This document shows positions 17,540-27,535 of a stretch of 40,600 nt of DNA, one piece after another. The notes under the pieces were generated by a model. The model saw only the letters and a program-made list of their open reading frames with translations. It made no database searches and was not told the origin of the DNA. The stretch comes from Chthoniobacteraceae bacterium. GTDB lineage: Bacteria > Verrucomicrobiota > Verrucomicrobiia > Chthoniobacterales > Chthoniobacteraceae. Location: the NCBI GenBank assembly GCA_947479475.1, contig CANJZW010000039.1, forward strand, positions 1 through 40,600, read 5' to 3'. Made by a program: the position numbers and the translations under genes. Positions within the stretch are counted from its first letter, which is position 1. Each line of letters opens with the position of its first letter.

Positions 17540-18967
17540 CTACACAGGCTCTCCCACCAAATCATACACCTGTGTCCCGGTGATTTTGACTTCGATGAAC
17601 TCACCAACTACTGCGGGCTTTGTCAGGTGGATACGCCCGTCAATGTCCGGCGCATCGGCCTGAGCGCGCGCGACCGTCGGTTGATCCACGACAGCCCGCA
17701 CCACTCGGCCCACCTGCTGTTTTGAAATCTCACCCGCGATGCGTTGCTGCAACTTCATCGCTTTCCGGTAACGCGCCTGCTTGGTCTTCGCAGGAAGGTG
17801 TCCCTCCATCTTTGCCGCCCTCGAACCTTCTTCCTGCGAATAGGTAAACACCCCAAGCCGTTCGAAACGCGTGCGTTTGATGAAGTCCAAGAGGTACTCA
17901 AACTCTTCTTCCGTCTCCCCGGGAAATCCCACAATAAATGTCGTTCGGATCGCGATCCCTGGAATTCCAGCGCGAATCCGGACGATCAAATCCTCGATGT
18001 GTTCGCTGCTGGTTTCGCGCTGCATGATTTTCAGCATCCGCGGATGGATGTGCTGCAGCGGCATGTCGATGTATCGGCAGACCTTTTCGCAGGAAGCGAT
18101 CGCGGCGATGAGCTCGTCGCTCCAATGGGCGGGATGGGTGTATAAAAGCCGTATCCAAAAATCGCCTTCGATCGCATTCAGCTCCTTGAGCAGGAGCGTC
18201 AAAGTCGTCCCTCGCGCGGAGTCCACGGGCTGACGCGGGCCGGCCTTTTCCTCCCACAAGTCCATCCCATAATAGGTTGTATCCTGCGAGATCAGGTTGA
18301 TTTCCTTCACACCGTCCGCCACAAGCTGGCGCACTTCCGCGACCACCGACGCAATCGTGCGGGAGCGATGCCGGCCCCGCATCTGCGGAATCACGCAGAA
18401 CGAACAGGGATGGTTGCAGCCTTCCGCGATTTTGGTGTACGCCGTATGGTTTGGGGTGAGTCGCACCCTGGGCGTATCCCAGTCGGGAATATAAACCGGT
18501 TTGCGAGTCACCAGATTAAGCGGCTCCCACGCCTCGTTGGTAAGAACAGCGGCCGCCTTCGGATCGGAGCTCAACCCCGGACTGAGCGGCCGCGCAAGCA
18601 CCTGCCTGACGAGCTTTCCAGTGTCCGCAACCTGATCGAGTCCCAGAAAGGCATCCACCTCCGACAATTCGCCGGCGAGATCTTTCGAAAACCGCTGCGA
18701 CATACAACCCGTCACGATCAGCCGCTGTCCCGCCCGCTTTTTCATACCGCGCTGCTCGTGGGATTCTAAAATCGCCTCAATCGACTCCTCTTTGGCCGAG
18801 TCGATAAAGGCGCAGGTGTTCACAATCAGAACATCGGCCTCGTCGGCATTGGAAGTGATTTCCATCCCCTCCTTGAGCACGCTGCCCAGCATGATCTCGG
18901 CATCAACGAGATTCTTGGCGCAGCCGAGGCTGATCATTCCAACTTTGGGGATGGCTATACCTTTCAT
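17540..18967 (-). CDS. rimO: Ribosomal protein uS12 methylthiotransferase RimO
   Basis: A 475-residue radical-SAM methylthiotransferase that adds a methylthio group to a conserved Asp of ribosomal protein uS12. The N-terminal UPF0004 domain has three cysteines for the auxiliary cluster, in MISLGCAKNLVDAE, IVNTCAFIDSA and VTGCMSQRF. The radical-SAM core has EGCNHPCSFCVIPQMRG, the CxxxCxxC [4Fe-4S] site. A C-terminal TRAM domain follows. SLGCAKNxVDxE identifies RimO rather than MiaB. Its start lies six bases after the stop of the upstream RND permease gene, so it is probably the last gene of a trxB-RND-rimO unit. Confidence 0.94.
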   Translation of the reverse strand: MKGIAIPKVGMISLGCAKNLVDAEIMLGSVLKEGMEITSNADEADVLIVNTCAFIDSAKEESIEAILESHEQRGMKKRAGQRLIVTGCMSQRFSKDLAGELSEVDAFLGLDQVADTGKLVRQVLARPLSPGLSSDPKAAAVLTNEAWEPLNLVTRKPVYIPDWDTPRVRLTPNHTAYTKIAEGCNHPCSFCVIPQMRGRHRSRTIASVVAEVRQLVADGVKEINLISQDTTYYGMDLWEEKAGPRQPVDSARGTTLTLLLKELNAIEGDFWIRLLYTHPAHWSDELIAAIASCEKVCRYIDMPLQHIHPRMLKIMQRETSSEHIEDLIVRIRAGIPGIAIRTTFIVGFPGETEEEFEYLLDFIKRTRFERLGVFTYSQEEGSRAAKMEGHLPAKTKQARYRKAMKLQQRIAGEISKQQVGRVVRAVVDQPTVARAQADAPDIDGRIHLTKPAVVGEFIEVKITGTQVYDLVGEPV

Positions 18968-18973
18968 ATGTAA

Positions 18974-21900
18974 TCACTGGGTGGCCAACTCGGCCTCGTT
19001 CAAAAGCGGGGAGATTGTCTCTGCAGAAAACTTCTTGCGGTGCAGCAACGCAAATACCGCCGGAACAAAAAACAAGGTTGCCACCGTCGCCAGACACAAC
19101 CCGCCAATCACGGCACGCGCCAGAGGCGCGTTTTGCTCGCCTCCTTCGCCCTGCCCGAAGGCCATCGGAACCATCCCGATCATCATCGCCAGGGCCGTCA
19201 TAATCACCGCCCGCAACCGCGTGGAACCCGCCTCCAAAGCGGCGCTCGTGGCTGAAATTCCAGATTGAAACCGTTCACGGGCGAAGCTGATCACAAGCAC
19301 GGAATTTGCCGTCGCCACGCCCAGACTCATAATCGCCCCCATCAAAGCCGGCACACTCATCGAAGTCTGCGTGAGATGCAGACCCCAAACCACTCCCGCA
19401 GCCGCACCGGGCAGCGCCATGATGATAATGAAGGGATCCAGCCAGCTCTGAAAATTCACCACCAGCAGCAGATAAATAAGGAGCACAGCACCTGCCAGTC
19501 CCAACCCCAGCGCGATGAAACTGGTGCGCATTGTCTCTGCCTGCCCCCTCAGTTCGATGAACGAACCACGAGGCAGATCCTTGCGGAATTCATCCAGCAC
19601 CGGCTCCAGGTCCGCGAGCACCCTTCCCAGATCGCGGCCAGCCACACCCGCAAACACGTCAATCACTGGCATGATGTTGTAGTGGGTGATTAGAGGCGCC
19701 CCCTGCGTGCGGTTGATAAAGGCCAGATTGCTCAAACGCTGCCCGTCGCCTTCCCCGGCCGTGTTGCGCGTGACCGGAATTCCGGCGAGTGCGTCGAGGG
19801 AATCCATCGCAGCCTCCGGCGCCCGGAAATTAACGAGATACTGCACCCCAATTTTCGGATTCAGCCAGAAAATAGGCTGCGTCTGTCCGCTGCCACTCAG
19901 GCTCAGAAGCACCGAATTGGCCACATCCCTCTCGCTCAAATTCATCAGCGAAGCCTTTTCCCGGTCGACATTGATCTGCAGGCGCGGCAAGTCTGCCGGC
20001 TGCTGGATACGGACATCCACCATTCCGGGGATCTGCCGAATACGATCGGCCAGTTTGGACGCCACTGCTCTGTTCCCGTTTTGATCCCGCCCCCGGATTT
20101 GAATATCAAACGGAGCAGGCAACCCGAAATTCAGCGTCTGGCTGATGATGTCTGCGGGTAGGAAGTAGAAAAGTGTGCTCGGAAATTCGCGCGCCATCTG
20201 GTGGCGGATCTTCCGTTCGTACTCCGCAGTTGGCGCATGGCCGCTCTTGAGCGAAATGAGGATGTCGGAATCACCCGTGCCAAGCAGACCGTTGTTAGAA
20301 TAACTCAAACTGATACCCGAGTTTGGAATGCCTATGTTATCCAAAATCCCGTCCAGATCCTTGGCCGGAATGATTCGGCGAATGCTCTGCTCCACCTTTT
20401 CAACCAGCTGGGCCGTTTCCTCAATGCGCGTGCCGGAGCGCGCCCGAAGGTGGAGCCGGATCTGCCCGCTATCGACGGATGGGAAAAAGTCTCTTCCCAA
20501 AACCGGCAACATCGAAACCGAAGCCGCGCACAATCCCAGAAAGATGAAGGTGAAAATAACCCGCCGTTGCAAACAAGCCGAGAGCAGGTATCGGTATCCC
20601 AGTCGGAAGCGCTCGAAGCCCGCCTCGAAGGCGCGCTGGAACAAGGCGAAGGGGCGGAGCAGCCCCCGTGGCAGGGCTCCATGGCCGTGCCCGGCGTAGC
20701 TGCTGTTTTTGTAAAACCACTGCACCATTGTCGGGATCAGCGTCCGCGAAAGCACATAACTCGCGAGCATCGCAAAAACCACCGCTTCCGCAAGCGGCAC
20801 AAATAGGTAACGCGCAACGCCGCTCAAAAAAAACATCGGTACAAAGACAATGCAGATACACAAGGTGGAGACCAGAGCCGGAAGCGCAATCTCCTCCGCC
20901 CCGGCGAGAATGGCTTCTGTGAGCGGCTTACCCATCGCCATCTGACGGTGCACGTTTTCAATTTCCACGGTCGCATCGTCCACCAAAATGCCGACGGCAA
21001 GGGCGAGTCCTCCCAGCGTCATGAGGTTGATTGTCTCCCCCAACGCACTGAGAATTGCCACCGAGCTCAGAACCGCAAGCGGAATGGACAGGGCGATGAT
21101 CACCGTGCTGCGCCACGAACCAATGAAAAGCAGGATCATCAGGGCCGTAAGCCCTGCGGCGATCACACCCTCATGCAGCACACCATTAATCGCTGCACGC
21201 ACAAACAAAGACTGATCCGAGAATTCCTTCACCACGATCTCGGGAGACACCGTCGACAATGCCAGGGGCATCTGCGCCTTAATACCCTCCACCACCGTCA
21301 ATGTGGATGCCATCCCGCTTTTGAGAATAGTCAGCAACACCCCGCGCACTCCGTTATGGCGCACAATGTTCTGCTGCGGCTGGGAACCGTCGCGCGCCTG
21401 GGCCACTTCACGCAACCGGATCACCGTGTTTCCAACCGTCCGGATCGGAAGTTCGTTGAGTTCCTCCAAAACCCGCGGACTCGCATTCACCTCAATATCG
21501 TATTCCGTATCACCCACCTTGGCCGTGCCACTTGGCATGATCAAATTCTGCACACTCACGGCATTGACCACATCCTGGGGAGTCATTCCCCTCGCCTTAA
21601 GGGCCGTCAAATCAAGGTCCACAGATACCACTCGCGTTTTCCCTCCATACGGCCAGGGAATCTGCGCGCCGGGAACGGTGACCAGAGAAGTTCGAATCTG
21701 GTTGAGCGTCGTGTCGTAGATTTCACCCTCCGAAAGCGTCGTGCTTGTGAGTGAATACTGCAATACCGGCACTGTTGCCGCGCTGTAGCGGATGATGAGC
21801 GGCGGCATCTGGCCCGGTGGCATCAAGCGAGTCACCGTCTGCGCCACCGCTGTGATCTGCGCCACCGCTCCGTCGACGGACGCACCCTCCCGCAGGAAAA

Positions 21901-22180
21901 CCTTGATAATGCCCACTCCATTGTAGGAGTTGGATTCAACGTGCTCAATGTCGTTCACAGTCGCGCTCAACGAGCGCTCGTGAATATACAGAATACGCTG
22001 TTCGATTTCCTGCGCATTCAGCCCGGCGTATTGCCAGATCACCGAAACGACCGGGATGTTGATCGCAGGAAAAATGTCCGTCGGCGTGCGCAGCAACACC
22101 AGCGGGGTCAGCAGCAATAAAGCGAGTGCTGCGACTACGAAAGTGTAGGGGCGACGGAGCGCCAGACGGACAATCCACAT
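18974..22180 (-). CDS. RND-superfamily efflux permease (AcrB/HAE1-type)
   Basis: A 1068-residue inner-membrane proton-driven transporter with the duplicated RND layout: N-terminal membrane helix, large periplasmic porter domain, helices 2-6, second porter domain and helices 8-12. The fourth helix carries GGLALAVGILVDDATVEIEN, with the two Asp residues that relay protons. DIFPAINIPVVSVIWQY after the first helix is a standard RND motif. Such pumps need a periplasmic adaptor and an outer-membrane channel; neither is encoded nearby, so it must share partners with another locus or work differently. It sits between trxB (44 bases upstream) and rimO (six bases downstream). The substrate is unknown. 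Confidence 0.92.
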   Translation of the reverse strand: MWIVRLALRRPYTFVVAALALLLLTPLVLLRTPTDIFPAINIPVVSVIWQYAGLNAQEIEQRILYIHERSLSATVNDIEHVESNSYNGVGIIKVFLREGASVDGAVAQITAVAQTVTRLMPPGQMPPLIIRYSAATVPVLQYSLTSTTLSEGEIYDTTLNQIRTSLVTVPGAQIPWPYGGKTRVVSVDLDLTALKARGMTPQDVVNAVSVQNLIMPSGTAKVGDTEYDIEVNASPRVLEELNELPIRTVGNTVIRLREVAQARDGSQPQQNIVRHNGVRGVLLTILKSGMASTLTVVEGIKAQMPLALSTVSPEIVVKEFSDQSLFVRAAINGVLHEGVIAAGLTALMILLFIGSWRSTVIIALSIPLAVLSSVAILSALGETINLMTLGGLALAVGILVDDATVEIENVHRQMAMGKPLTEAILAGAEEIALPALVSTLCICIVFVPMFFLSGVARYLFVPLAEAVVFAMLASYVLSRTLIPTMVQWFYKNSSYAGHGHGALPRGLLRPFALFQRAFEAGFERFRLGYRYLLSACLQRRVIFTFIFLGLCAASVSMLPVLGRDFFPSVDSGQIRLHLRARSGTRIEETAQLVEKVEQSIRRIIPAKDLDGILDNIGIPNSGISLSYSNNGLLGTGDSDILISLKSGHAPTAEYERKIRHQMAREFPSTLFYFLPADIISQTLNFGLPAPFDIQIRGRDQNGNRAVASKLADRIRQIPGMVDVRIQQPADLPRLQINVDREKASLMNLSERDVANSVLLSLSGSGQTQPIFWLNPKIGVQYLVNFRAPEAAMDSLDALAGIPVTRNTAGEGDGQRLSNLAFINRTQGAPLITHYNIMPVIDVFAGVAGRDLGRVLADLEPVLDEFRKDLPRGSFIELRGQAETMRTSFIALGLGLAGAVLLIYLLLVVNFQSWLDPFIIIMALPGAAAGVVWGLHLTQTSMSVPALMGAIMSLGVATANSVLVISFARERFQSGISATSAALEAGSTRLRAVIMTALAMMIGMVPMAFGQGEGGEQNAPLARAVIGGLCLATVATLFFVPAVFALLHRKKFSAETISPLLNEAELATQ

Positions 22181-22203
22181 AAATAAGAGGGGTGACTCGC
22201 ACC

Positions 22204-22219
22204 GGCGGTTTTCACCGCC
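22204..22219 (-). other. Small hairpin between trxB and the RND gene
   Basis: GGCGGT (22204-22209), TTTC, ACCGCC (22214-22219) is a perfect 6-bp stem. Read on the transcribed minus strand the loop is GAAA, a stable GNRA tetraloop. It lies just after the trxB stop and about 24 bases before the RND ATG, with no T-run. It could protect the trxB part of the message or tune RND translation. Confidence 0.45.
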
Positions 22220-22224
22220 AGGGG

Positions 22225-23145
22225 CTAGCCGTGGTGGGAAAGATACCGCTCAGCATCTAGGGCTGCAGCGCAGCCCTGTCCTGCCGCCGTAATGGCCTGC
22301 CTGTAGGTGCGATCCGCGACGTCTCCCGCCGCGAAGACACCCGGGACATTGGTGTGTGTGCCCCGCTGCTGGAGCAAATACCCATCCCCGTCCATGTCCA
22401 GTTTACCCCGGAACGGACCTGTATTTGGGGTGTGACCAATCGCCACAAACACACACTTCACCTCAAGCTCACGGGTGGCGCCGGTCACCGTGTCTGAAAG
22501 GAGCACGCCCCGCATTTCACCTTCAGCGTCCGCGAGGTATTCCACCGGAGCGCTGTTCCAAAGCACCTCGATCTTCGGATGGTTCATGGCGCGGTCCGCC
22601 ATGATTTTAGATGCCCGCAAAGAGTCGCGGCGATGGATGAGATAAACCTTGGATGCAAATCGCGTCAAAAAGGTGGCTTCTTCGCAGGCAGAATCTCCGC
22701 CGCCAACCACACACACAGGCACGTTCCGGTAGAACGCCCCGTCACACGTCGCGCAGGAGGTCAACCCGTGGCCGACAAACTCTTTTTCCCGGGCCAACCC
22801 AAGCCATTTCGCGGAGGCGCCAGAGGCAATCACCAGCGTCTCAGTCTCCACCCACTTGTCGTCCAGTTTGATACGCACGTGCCCCTGGGCAGGCTCGAAC
22901 TCCGTCACCGTCGCATATTCAAAACGCGCTCCGAAACGTTCGGCCTGGCTTTTCATCGCCATAATTAATTCAGGACCGTCGATTCCCTGGGGAAATCCGG
23001 GGAAATTCTCCACAAGCGTGGTGGTTGAAAGTTGGCCGCCGGGTTCATGCCCCTCCAGTACGAGCGGCGCAAAATTGGCGCGTGCTGCGTAAACAGCCGC
23101 CGTCAATCCGGCACATCCCGTGCCCACGATAATCATCTTTTCCAT
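22225..23145 (-). CDS. trxB: Thioredoxin-disulfide reductase
   Basis: A 306-residue flavoprotein that passes electrons from NADPH through FAD to thioredoxin. The N-terminal [19 protein letters not shown] is the FAD-binding GxGxxG fold, with Cys where most homologues have Pro. [12 protein letters not shown] holds the redox-active CxxC (CATC). [19 protein letters not shown] is the NADPH-binding fold, and [20 protein letters not shown] is the C-terminal FAD motif. The length is normal. It is divergent from the aminopeptidase gene and is likely first in a minus-strand unit with the RND permease and rimO. Confidence 0.94.
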   Translation of the reverse strand: MEKMIIVGTGCAGLTAAVYAARANFAPLVLEGHEPGGQLSTTTLVENFPGFPQGIDGPELIMAMKSQAERFGARFEYATVTEFEPAQGHVRIKLDDKWVETETLVIASGASAKWLGLAREKEFVGHGLTSCATCDGAFYRNVPVCVVGGGDSACEEATFLTRFASKVYLIHRRDSLRASKIMADRAMNHPKIEVLWNSAPVEYLADAEGEMRGVLLSDTVTGATRELEVKCVFVAIGHTPNTGPFRGKLDMDGDGYLLQQRGTHTNVPGVFAAGDVADRTYRQAITAAGQGCAAALDAERYLSHHG

Positions 23146-23256
23146 AGAGCCCGATATTCTAGCCTCGGCACAGGCCCAGAAGCAACCCGCGCGCGAAGTT
23201 TTGGCATGTCGGGTTTCCCTTCATCCTTTCGTCTTTTTATGGCTAATTGGTGGCCT

Positions 23257-24375
23257 ATGCACGATCCACGCTTCGACAAGCTGGCAAAATCCCTCGCGTC
23301 TTTCTCCACCGGTTTGAAAAAGGGCGACAAAGCCCTCATTGACGCCTTCGACATCCCACCTGAAATGACCATCGCCCTTGTGCGCGCCGTCAGAGAGGCA
23401 GGAGCCCTGCCCTTTGTCCAACTTCACCAGGGGACCGTCACCCGCGAAATCGCCCTCGGCGCCGTTGAGGCACAGTTGGGTCTCTCGGCCTCCGTGGAAC
23501 TGGCGCGCATGAAAAAGATGGACGCCTACATCGCCATCCGGGGCGGGGCCAACATTACCGAAATGAGCGACGTTTCCCCCGCGCAGTTGAAACTCATCGC
23601 CCGAAAAATGAAACCCGTCCTCGACTGGCGAGTTAAAAAAACCCGCTGGTGCGTGCTGCGCTGGCCGTCTCCCTCCATGGCGCAACTCGCCGGGATGAGC
23701 ACAGAGGCATTCGAAACGTTTTATTTCGACGTCTGCACTCTCGACTACTCAAAAATGATCCCAGGCATGAAGGCTCTCAAAACCCTGATGGAACGGACGG
23801 ACAAGGTCCATATTCAGGGGCCTGGCACAGACTTGAAGTTTTCAATCAAAGGCATCGCAGCGATCCCTTGCGGCGGCCAACACAACATTCCAGACGGCGA
23901 GGTCTTCACGGCTCCCGTGAAAAACAGCGTGGAAGGCTACATCAGCTACAACGCCCCGACCATCTACCAAGGCACCGCCTTCGACAATGTCCGCCTTGAA
24001 TTCAAGGCTGGCCGTATCGTCAACGCCACCGCGAACAACACCGCAAAACTTAACGCCATCTTGGATAGCGATCCAGGGGCGCGTTATATCGGGGAATTTG
24101 CGATCGCCTTCAATCCTCACATCCTCAAACCGATGCGGGATATCTTGTTTGACGAAAAAATCTGCGGCTCCTTCCACTTCACCCCTGGGCAATGCTACGA
24201 AAGCACTGAAAACGGGAACCACTCCCAAGTGCACTGGGATCTCGTGAACATTCAGCGCCCAGACTGGGGCGGCGGCACCATCCATTTTGATGGAAAGCTG
24301 ATCCGCGAAGACGGCGTTTTCGTTCCGAAGTCGCTCCACGCGCTTAATCCGGAAAATCTCGTCGAGCGGGCCTAG
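23257..24375 (+). CDS. M29-family (AmpS/PepS-type) aminopeptidase
   Basis: About 372 residues from the ATG at 23257 ([13 protein letters not shown]), the usual beginning of this family. A second ATG at 23239 would add six residues, and neither has a clear ribosome-binding site. The metal-binding set of M29 metallopeptidases is recognisable: [16 protein letters not shown] (first Glu), [12 protein letters not shown] (second Glu), [12 protein letters not shown] and [10 protein letters not shown] (His, His and Asp). These cytoplasmic exopeptidases remove N-terminal residues from peptides using two divalent metal ions. It is a single-gene unit divergent from trxB and ending in a palindromic terminator that includes its own stop codon. 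Confidence 0.88.
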   Translation: MHDPRFDKLAKSLASFSTGLKKGDKALIDAFDIPPEMTIALVRAVREAGALPFVQLHQGTVTREIALGAVEAQLGLSASVELARMKKMDAYIAIRGGANITEMSDVSPAQLKLIARKMKPVLDWRVKKTRWCVLRWPSPSMAQLAGMSTEAFETFYFDVCTLDYSKMIPGMKALKTLMERTDKVHIQGPGTDLKFSIKGIAAIPCGGQHNIPDGEVFTAPVKNSVEGYISYNAPTIYQGTAFDNVRLEFKAGRIVNATANNTAKLNAILDSDPGARYIGEFAIAFNPHILKPMRDILFDEKICGSFHFTPGQCYESTENGNHSQVHWDLVNIQRPDWGGGTIHFDGKLIREDGVFVPKSLHALNPENLVERA

Positions 24376-24388
24376 GCCCGTTTTCTTT
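24367..24388 (+). terminator. Intrinsic terminator overlapping the aminopeptidase stop codon
   Basis: CGGGCCTAGGCCCG (24367-24380) is a perfect 14-base palindrome; as RNA it makes a 5-bp GC stem with a CUAG loop. It is followed at once by TTTTCTTT. The gene's TAG stop lies inside the palindrome (24373-24375). The stem is short but very GC-rich, so termination on the + strand is plausible. Confidence 0.6.
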
Positions 24389-24422
24389 GCGCGGCACAGG
24401 CCCTTTTTCTGTGCGCGGCACA
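24375..24422. repeat. 24-bp tandem duplication in a convergent intergenic gap
   Basis: Two adjacent 24-base units (24375-24398 and 24399-24422) differ at only two positions: each begins GGCCC, has a T-rich middle and ends GCGCGGCACA. A third GGCC start follows at 24423. The T-rich parts repeat the terminator tail of the aminopeptidase gene, so the duplication may add a back-up T-run. It lies in the 97-base gap between two convergent stop codons. Confidence 0.75.
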
Positions 24423-24472
24423 GGCCGCTTCATAGCCAACATCCATCCGACTGAACCCGGCTCCGGCCGGGG

Positions 24473-27400
24473 TCAGTTGACGTAGGTTGCCTCGTTGGAG
24501 AACAACAAAGCCTGCACCAGCGTTTCCCACGGTGAAAACGCCACACGCTGGACCATTTCCCCCTCGTTCTGGATCGCTGCCGTCGCCGTCTTTGAGTTCT
24601 GTGCTGTCTTCGCCTTTTTGTCCGCCATTTTTGCGGCATCCAAATTGATCTTAGCTGCGTCGGCCTTCACGGTTTGCTGCTCTTTGTTTTCTTTTAAAAG
24701 AAAGTCCATCGCCCGTTTCCGTTCAACTGGAGTGGGCAAGCGCTGCAGCACCACTCGATAAACAGCGGAAATACCGCGCTCCGATCCATCACGCACCGCT
24801 TGAATAATCTCCGGCCGTTTCACAACGTTCTGTACAATCTGAGCGACGAACGAACTATTCATCAGAAAGAGAGCCTGCTGAGGCACAATTGTTGAGGATC
24901 GCCGACTGTTGGGCTGGTCAGGATTTGCCATGTCAAACTGCATGAGCAAGTCGGGCATACTCGCCCTGTCGATGTAGGCATATACCGAACGCCGGAAGCT
25001 GTAGGGTTCGTCGGTGATGTTGAAAGAGTGCCCGCCAATGGAGCGCTCCATGATTCCCGCCATGCTGATCAAAGAATCGCGGAACCCTTCGAAGTCCAGC
25101 CGACGCACATTGGCCCTCCACAGGAGCGTGTTGGCGGGATCGGACTTGTCGTAAGCAATGGTGCCCCCCTTAAAGGAGGTGTTGCTCGACTGCTGGTAGG
25201 TCCGCGTCAGCATGATGGCCTTGTGCAGGGCCTTGATGGACCAGGCGGGCTTCTGGGCGCCGAAATCTTCCACAAACCAACTCGCCAGAAAATCGAGCAA
25301 CTCAGGATGCGTCGGCGCTCCCGCCTGATTGCCAAGATCGTCCGGTGTGCGTACCAGCCCGTCGCCGAAATGGTGCATCCAAATCCGGTTGACGATCACG
25401 CGTGCCGTCAGCGGATTACTTTTGCTCGCGATGGAATGCGCCAGTTCCAAACGGCCGCTGCCTTCCTTGAACGCAACAGGCTTTTGGTTATCGCTAAGCA
25501 CCTCCAAAAAACGGCGGGGAACCGTGCGCACTTTATCGCCCATCTTCGGCGCGTTTCCACGAATATACACTGGAGACTCCACGGGTTGGGGCAAATCCTC
25601 CAACACCATCGCCCGCACCGGGCCGCCTTTGAAGGTGATCTTAAATTTGTTGATCCCAGCAAAGTCCGCCGCAGTCTGCAGCATTCCTCGGATTTTCGGG
25701 TTTGGAAAACTCCGGTTTCCTTCCTCCATCATTCGCTCGACGCTTAATTCGGCCGCCGGTACCAATCGCAACGGGAAGACTGCAACCTCCATTGCCGCCT
25801 TGTCAGGCGAATTGGAGATATCCTTGGTTTTATCCATGAAAGCCGCATACAACGCAGCCGACTTGGGTTCAATTTTCTGGAAGAATTTACCGACTAAGAC
25901 AGCCACCTCGTGCACCTCTGATGGCAGCGTCTTCTGCTCGCTCAAAAAGGCGACGACCTCTGCGTTGTATTTGGCCTTGTCCTTCCCATTCAACATCGAA
26001 TCGATGGCCGTCTGCCGTGCGGCACCAGTCATGTTGACCAGCTTAACAAACGGCCCGTACACATCGTCAGACACCCTAAGGCGGTTGGAAGACATCACCG
26101 TGGAATTCACCACCACCAAGGGATCTTTATCCAACTTGCTTTTCGTCAGCAACTGGTTGGCGTGCTCGTTCTGCTCAGGGGTCGCAGACTTTTGCGTCAG
26201 CATCGCCGCCTCGAAAATCACCTCCCCGTTTTTGAGCATCCGCTCCGCATAATCTCTTTGGATTTTGTAGAATGCTGCCGCCGCCTTTTCTTCCATCTTT
26301 AGCAAGTCGTCCTGGTACTTCAGGAACGTGGCCGACTTAGGATCTCCTGCAATCAATGGCCCTTCCTTGGGTTCCACACAGCTCGCAAAGACCCCTCGGA
26401 GCGCGTAATAGTCCGCAGTCGTGACCGGATCAAACTTATGGTCATGGCAGCGCGCACAGGCGAGGGTTAGCCCCAGAAAACCGCGGCCAACGACATCAAT
26501 ACGATCGTTGATGATGTCGTCTTTTTGAGTAAAGCGCTGTCCCACGGTGAGCAACCCCAGCGCCGCCAAATTCTCCTTCGGGTTGTTGGCCACTTTGTCA
26601 GCGGCAAGCTGCTGGACAATAAACTGGTCGTAGGGGAGGTCACTATTGAAGGCCTTGATCACCCATTCCCGATAGGTCCATGCATAAGGATACCGGTATT
26701 CGCTGATCTTGTCGGCTTGGCTGGTAAGGTCCCCGGTCGTGTCGGAATACCGCGCCGTGTCCAGCCAGTGCCTGCCCCAACGCTCTCCATAGGACGGGTC
26801 CGCCAACAAGCGGTCTATCACTTTTGCATAAGCCTCCTCCGGCTTCGGATCTCTGACAAAGTCTTCGATTTCCTTGGGAGATGGAGGAAGGCCGATCAGA
26901 TCGTAGTAAGCGCGGCGCAGAAGTGTTTCCTTCTCCGCCTGGGGAGCGGGCAACATCTGTTTCTCCTCCAACTTTGCCAACACAAAGTTGTCCAACTTGT
27001 TCACGCACCACGCGGCATTTTTGACCGTCGGCGGCGTGGGCTTCTGCACTGCTTGGAAGGCCCAATGCGCCTTTTTATCGTTCTTAGCGGTCTTGGAAGG
27101 TTCCCTAGGATCGGGCGCTCCCATAGCCACCCATTTTTTTAGGTCCTCGATCTGTTCAGCACTCAACTTCTTTTTGGGCGGCATCTGGAGGTCGTCCTCC
27201 CAGGTCACCGCCTTGATCATCGTGCTTCCTTTGACATCGCCCGGTTTTAATCCAGGCCCGGTCTCACCCCCCTTGAGAAGTTCCTCCCGGGTGTCCATGC
27301 TCAGGCTTCCCTTCGTCTTGCCCTTTTCCGCCGAGTGGCATTCCTGGCAATGATTAACAAAAATCGGCCGGATCTTGTTTTCGAAAAAAACGTTCTGTTC

Positions 27401-27511
27401 AGGCGTGATGGCTGGAGTAACGGCCGCCACACCGTTTGGTACGCAGCTCAAAAATGGCAGCGCAATCAGCGAGGCAAGCACTGGCAGAGAGAACGACGGA
27501 GTCAGGCGCAT
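24473..27511 (-). CDS. Exported PSCyt1-DUF1549-DUF1553 protein (PVC-type)
   Basis: A 1012-residue secreted protein. A signal peptide of about 30 residues is followed by a planctomycete-type cytochrome domain (PSCyt1): CQECH at residues 55-59 would bind haem c, and the Met of LQMPP at residue 110 is a good distal ligand. DUF1549 follows (about residues 150-360, with LRRAYYDLIGLPPSPKEIED and GERWGRHWLDTARYSDT), and then DUF1553 in the C-terminal half (NPLTARVIVNRIWMHHFGDG). These proteins are abundant in Planctomycetes and Verrucomicrobia and are often paired with DUF1501, as here. Their function is not established; periplasmic redox or polysaccharide-related roles are proposed. It starts 59 bases downstream of the DUF1501 gene. 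Confidence 0.92.
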   Translation of the reverse strand: MRLTPSFSLPVLASLIALPFLSCVPNGVAAVTPAITPEQNVFFENKIRPIFVNHCQECHSAEKGKTKGSLSMDTREELLKGGETGPGLKPGDVKGSTMIKAVTWEDDLQMPPKKKLSAEQIEDLKKWVAMGAPDPREPSKTAKNDKKAHWAFQAVQKPTPPTVKNAAWCVNKLDNFVLAKLEEKQMLPAPQAEKETLLRRAYYDLIGLPPSPKEIEDFVRDPKPEEAYAKVIDRLLADPSYGERWGRHWLDTARYSDTTGDLTSQADKISEYRYPYAWTYREWVIKAFNSDLPYDQFIVQQLAADKVANNPKENLAALGLLTVGQRFTQKDDIINDRIDVVGRGFLGLTLACARCHDHKFDPVTTADYYALRGVFASCVEPKEGPLIAGDPKSATFLKYQDDLLKMEEKAAAAFYKIQRDYAERMLKNGEVIFEAAMLTQKSATPEQNEHANQLLTKSKLDKDPLVVVNSTVMSSNRLRVSDDVYGPFVKLVNMTGAARQTAIDSMLNGKDKAKYNAEVVAFLSEQKTLPSEVHEVAVLVGKFFQKIEPKSAALYAAFMDKTKDISNSPDKAAMEVAVFPLRLVPAAELSVERMMEEGNRSFPNPKIRGMLQTAADFAGINKFKITFKGGPVRAMVLEDLPQPVESPVYIRGNAPKMGDKVRTVPRRFLEVLSDNQKPVAFKEGSGRLELAHSIASKSNPLTARVIVNRIWMHHFGDGLVRTPDDLGNQAGAPTHPELLDFLASWFVEDFGAQKPAWSIKALHKAIMLTRTYQQSSNTSFKGGTIAYDKSDPANTLLWRANVRRLDFEGFRDSLISMAGIMERSIGGHSFNITDEPYSFRRSVYAYIDRASMPDLLMQFDMANPDQPNSRRSSTIVPQQALFLMNSSFVAQIVQNVVKRPEIIQAVRDGSERGISAVYRVVLQRLPTPVERKRAMDFLLKENKEQQTVKADAAKINLDAAKMADKKAKTAQNSKTATAAIQNEGEMVQRVAFSPWETLVQALLFSNEATYVN

Positions 27512-27535
27512 AAATGAGGAAGTATTGCGTGTTAG

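Noticed and set aside
20948..21754. Plus-strand open frame (268 codons) over the RND gene
   Set aside because: His/Arg-rich antisense shadow of a clear transporter gene.
25329..26252. Plus-strand open frame (307 codons) over the PSCyt1/DUF1553 gene
   Set aside because: Antisense shadow of a well-supported gene; no motif of its own.
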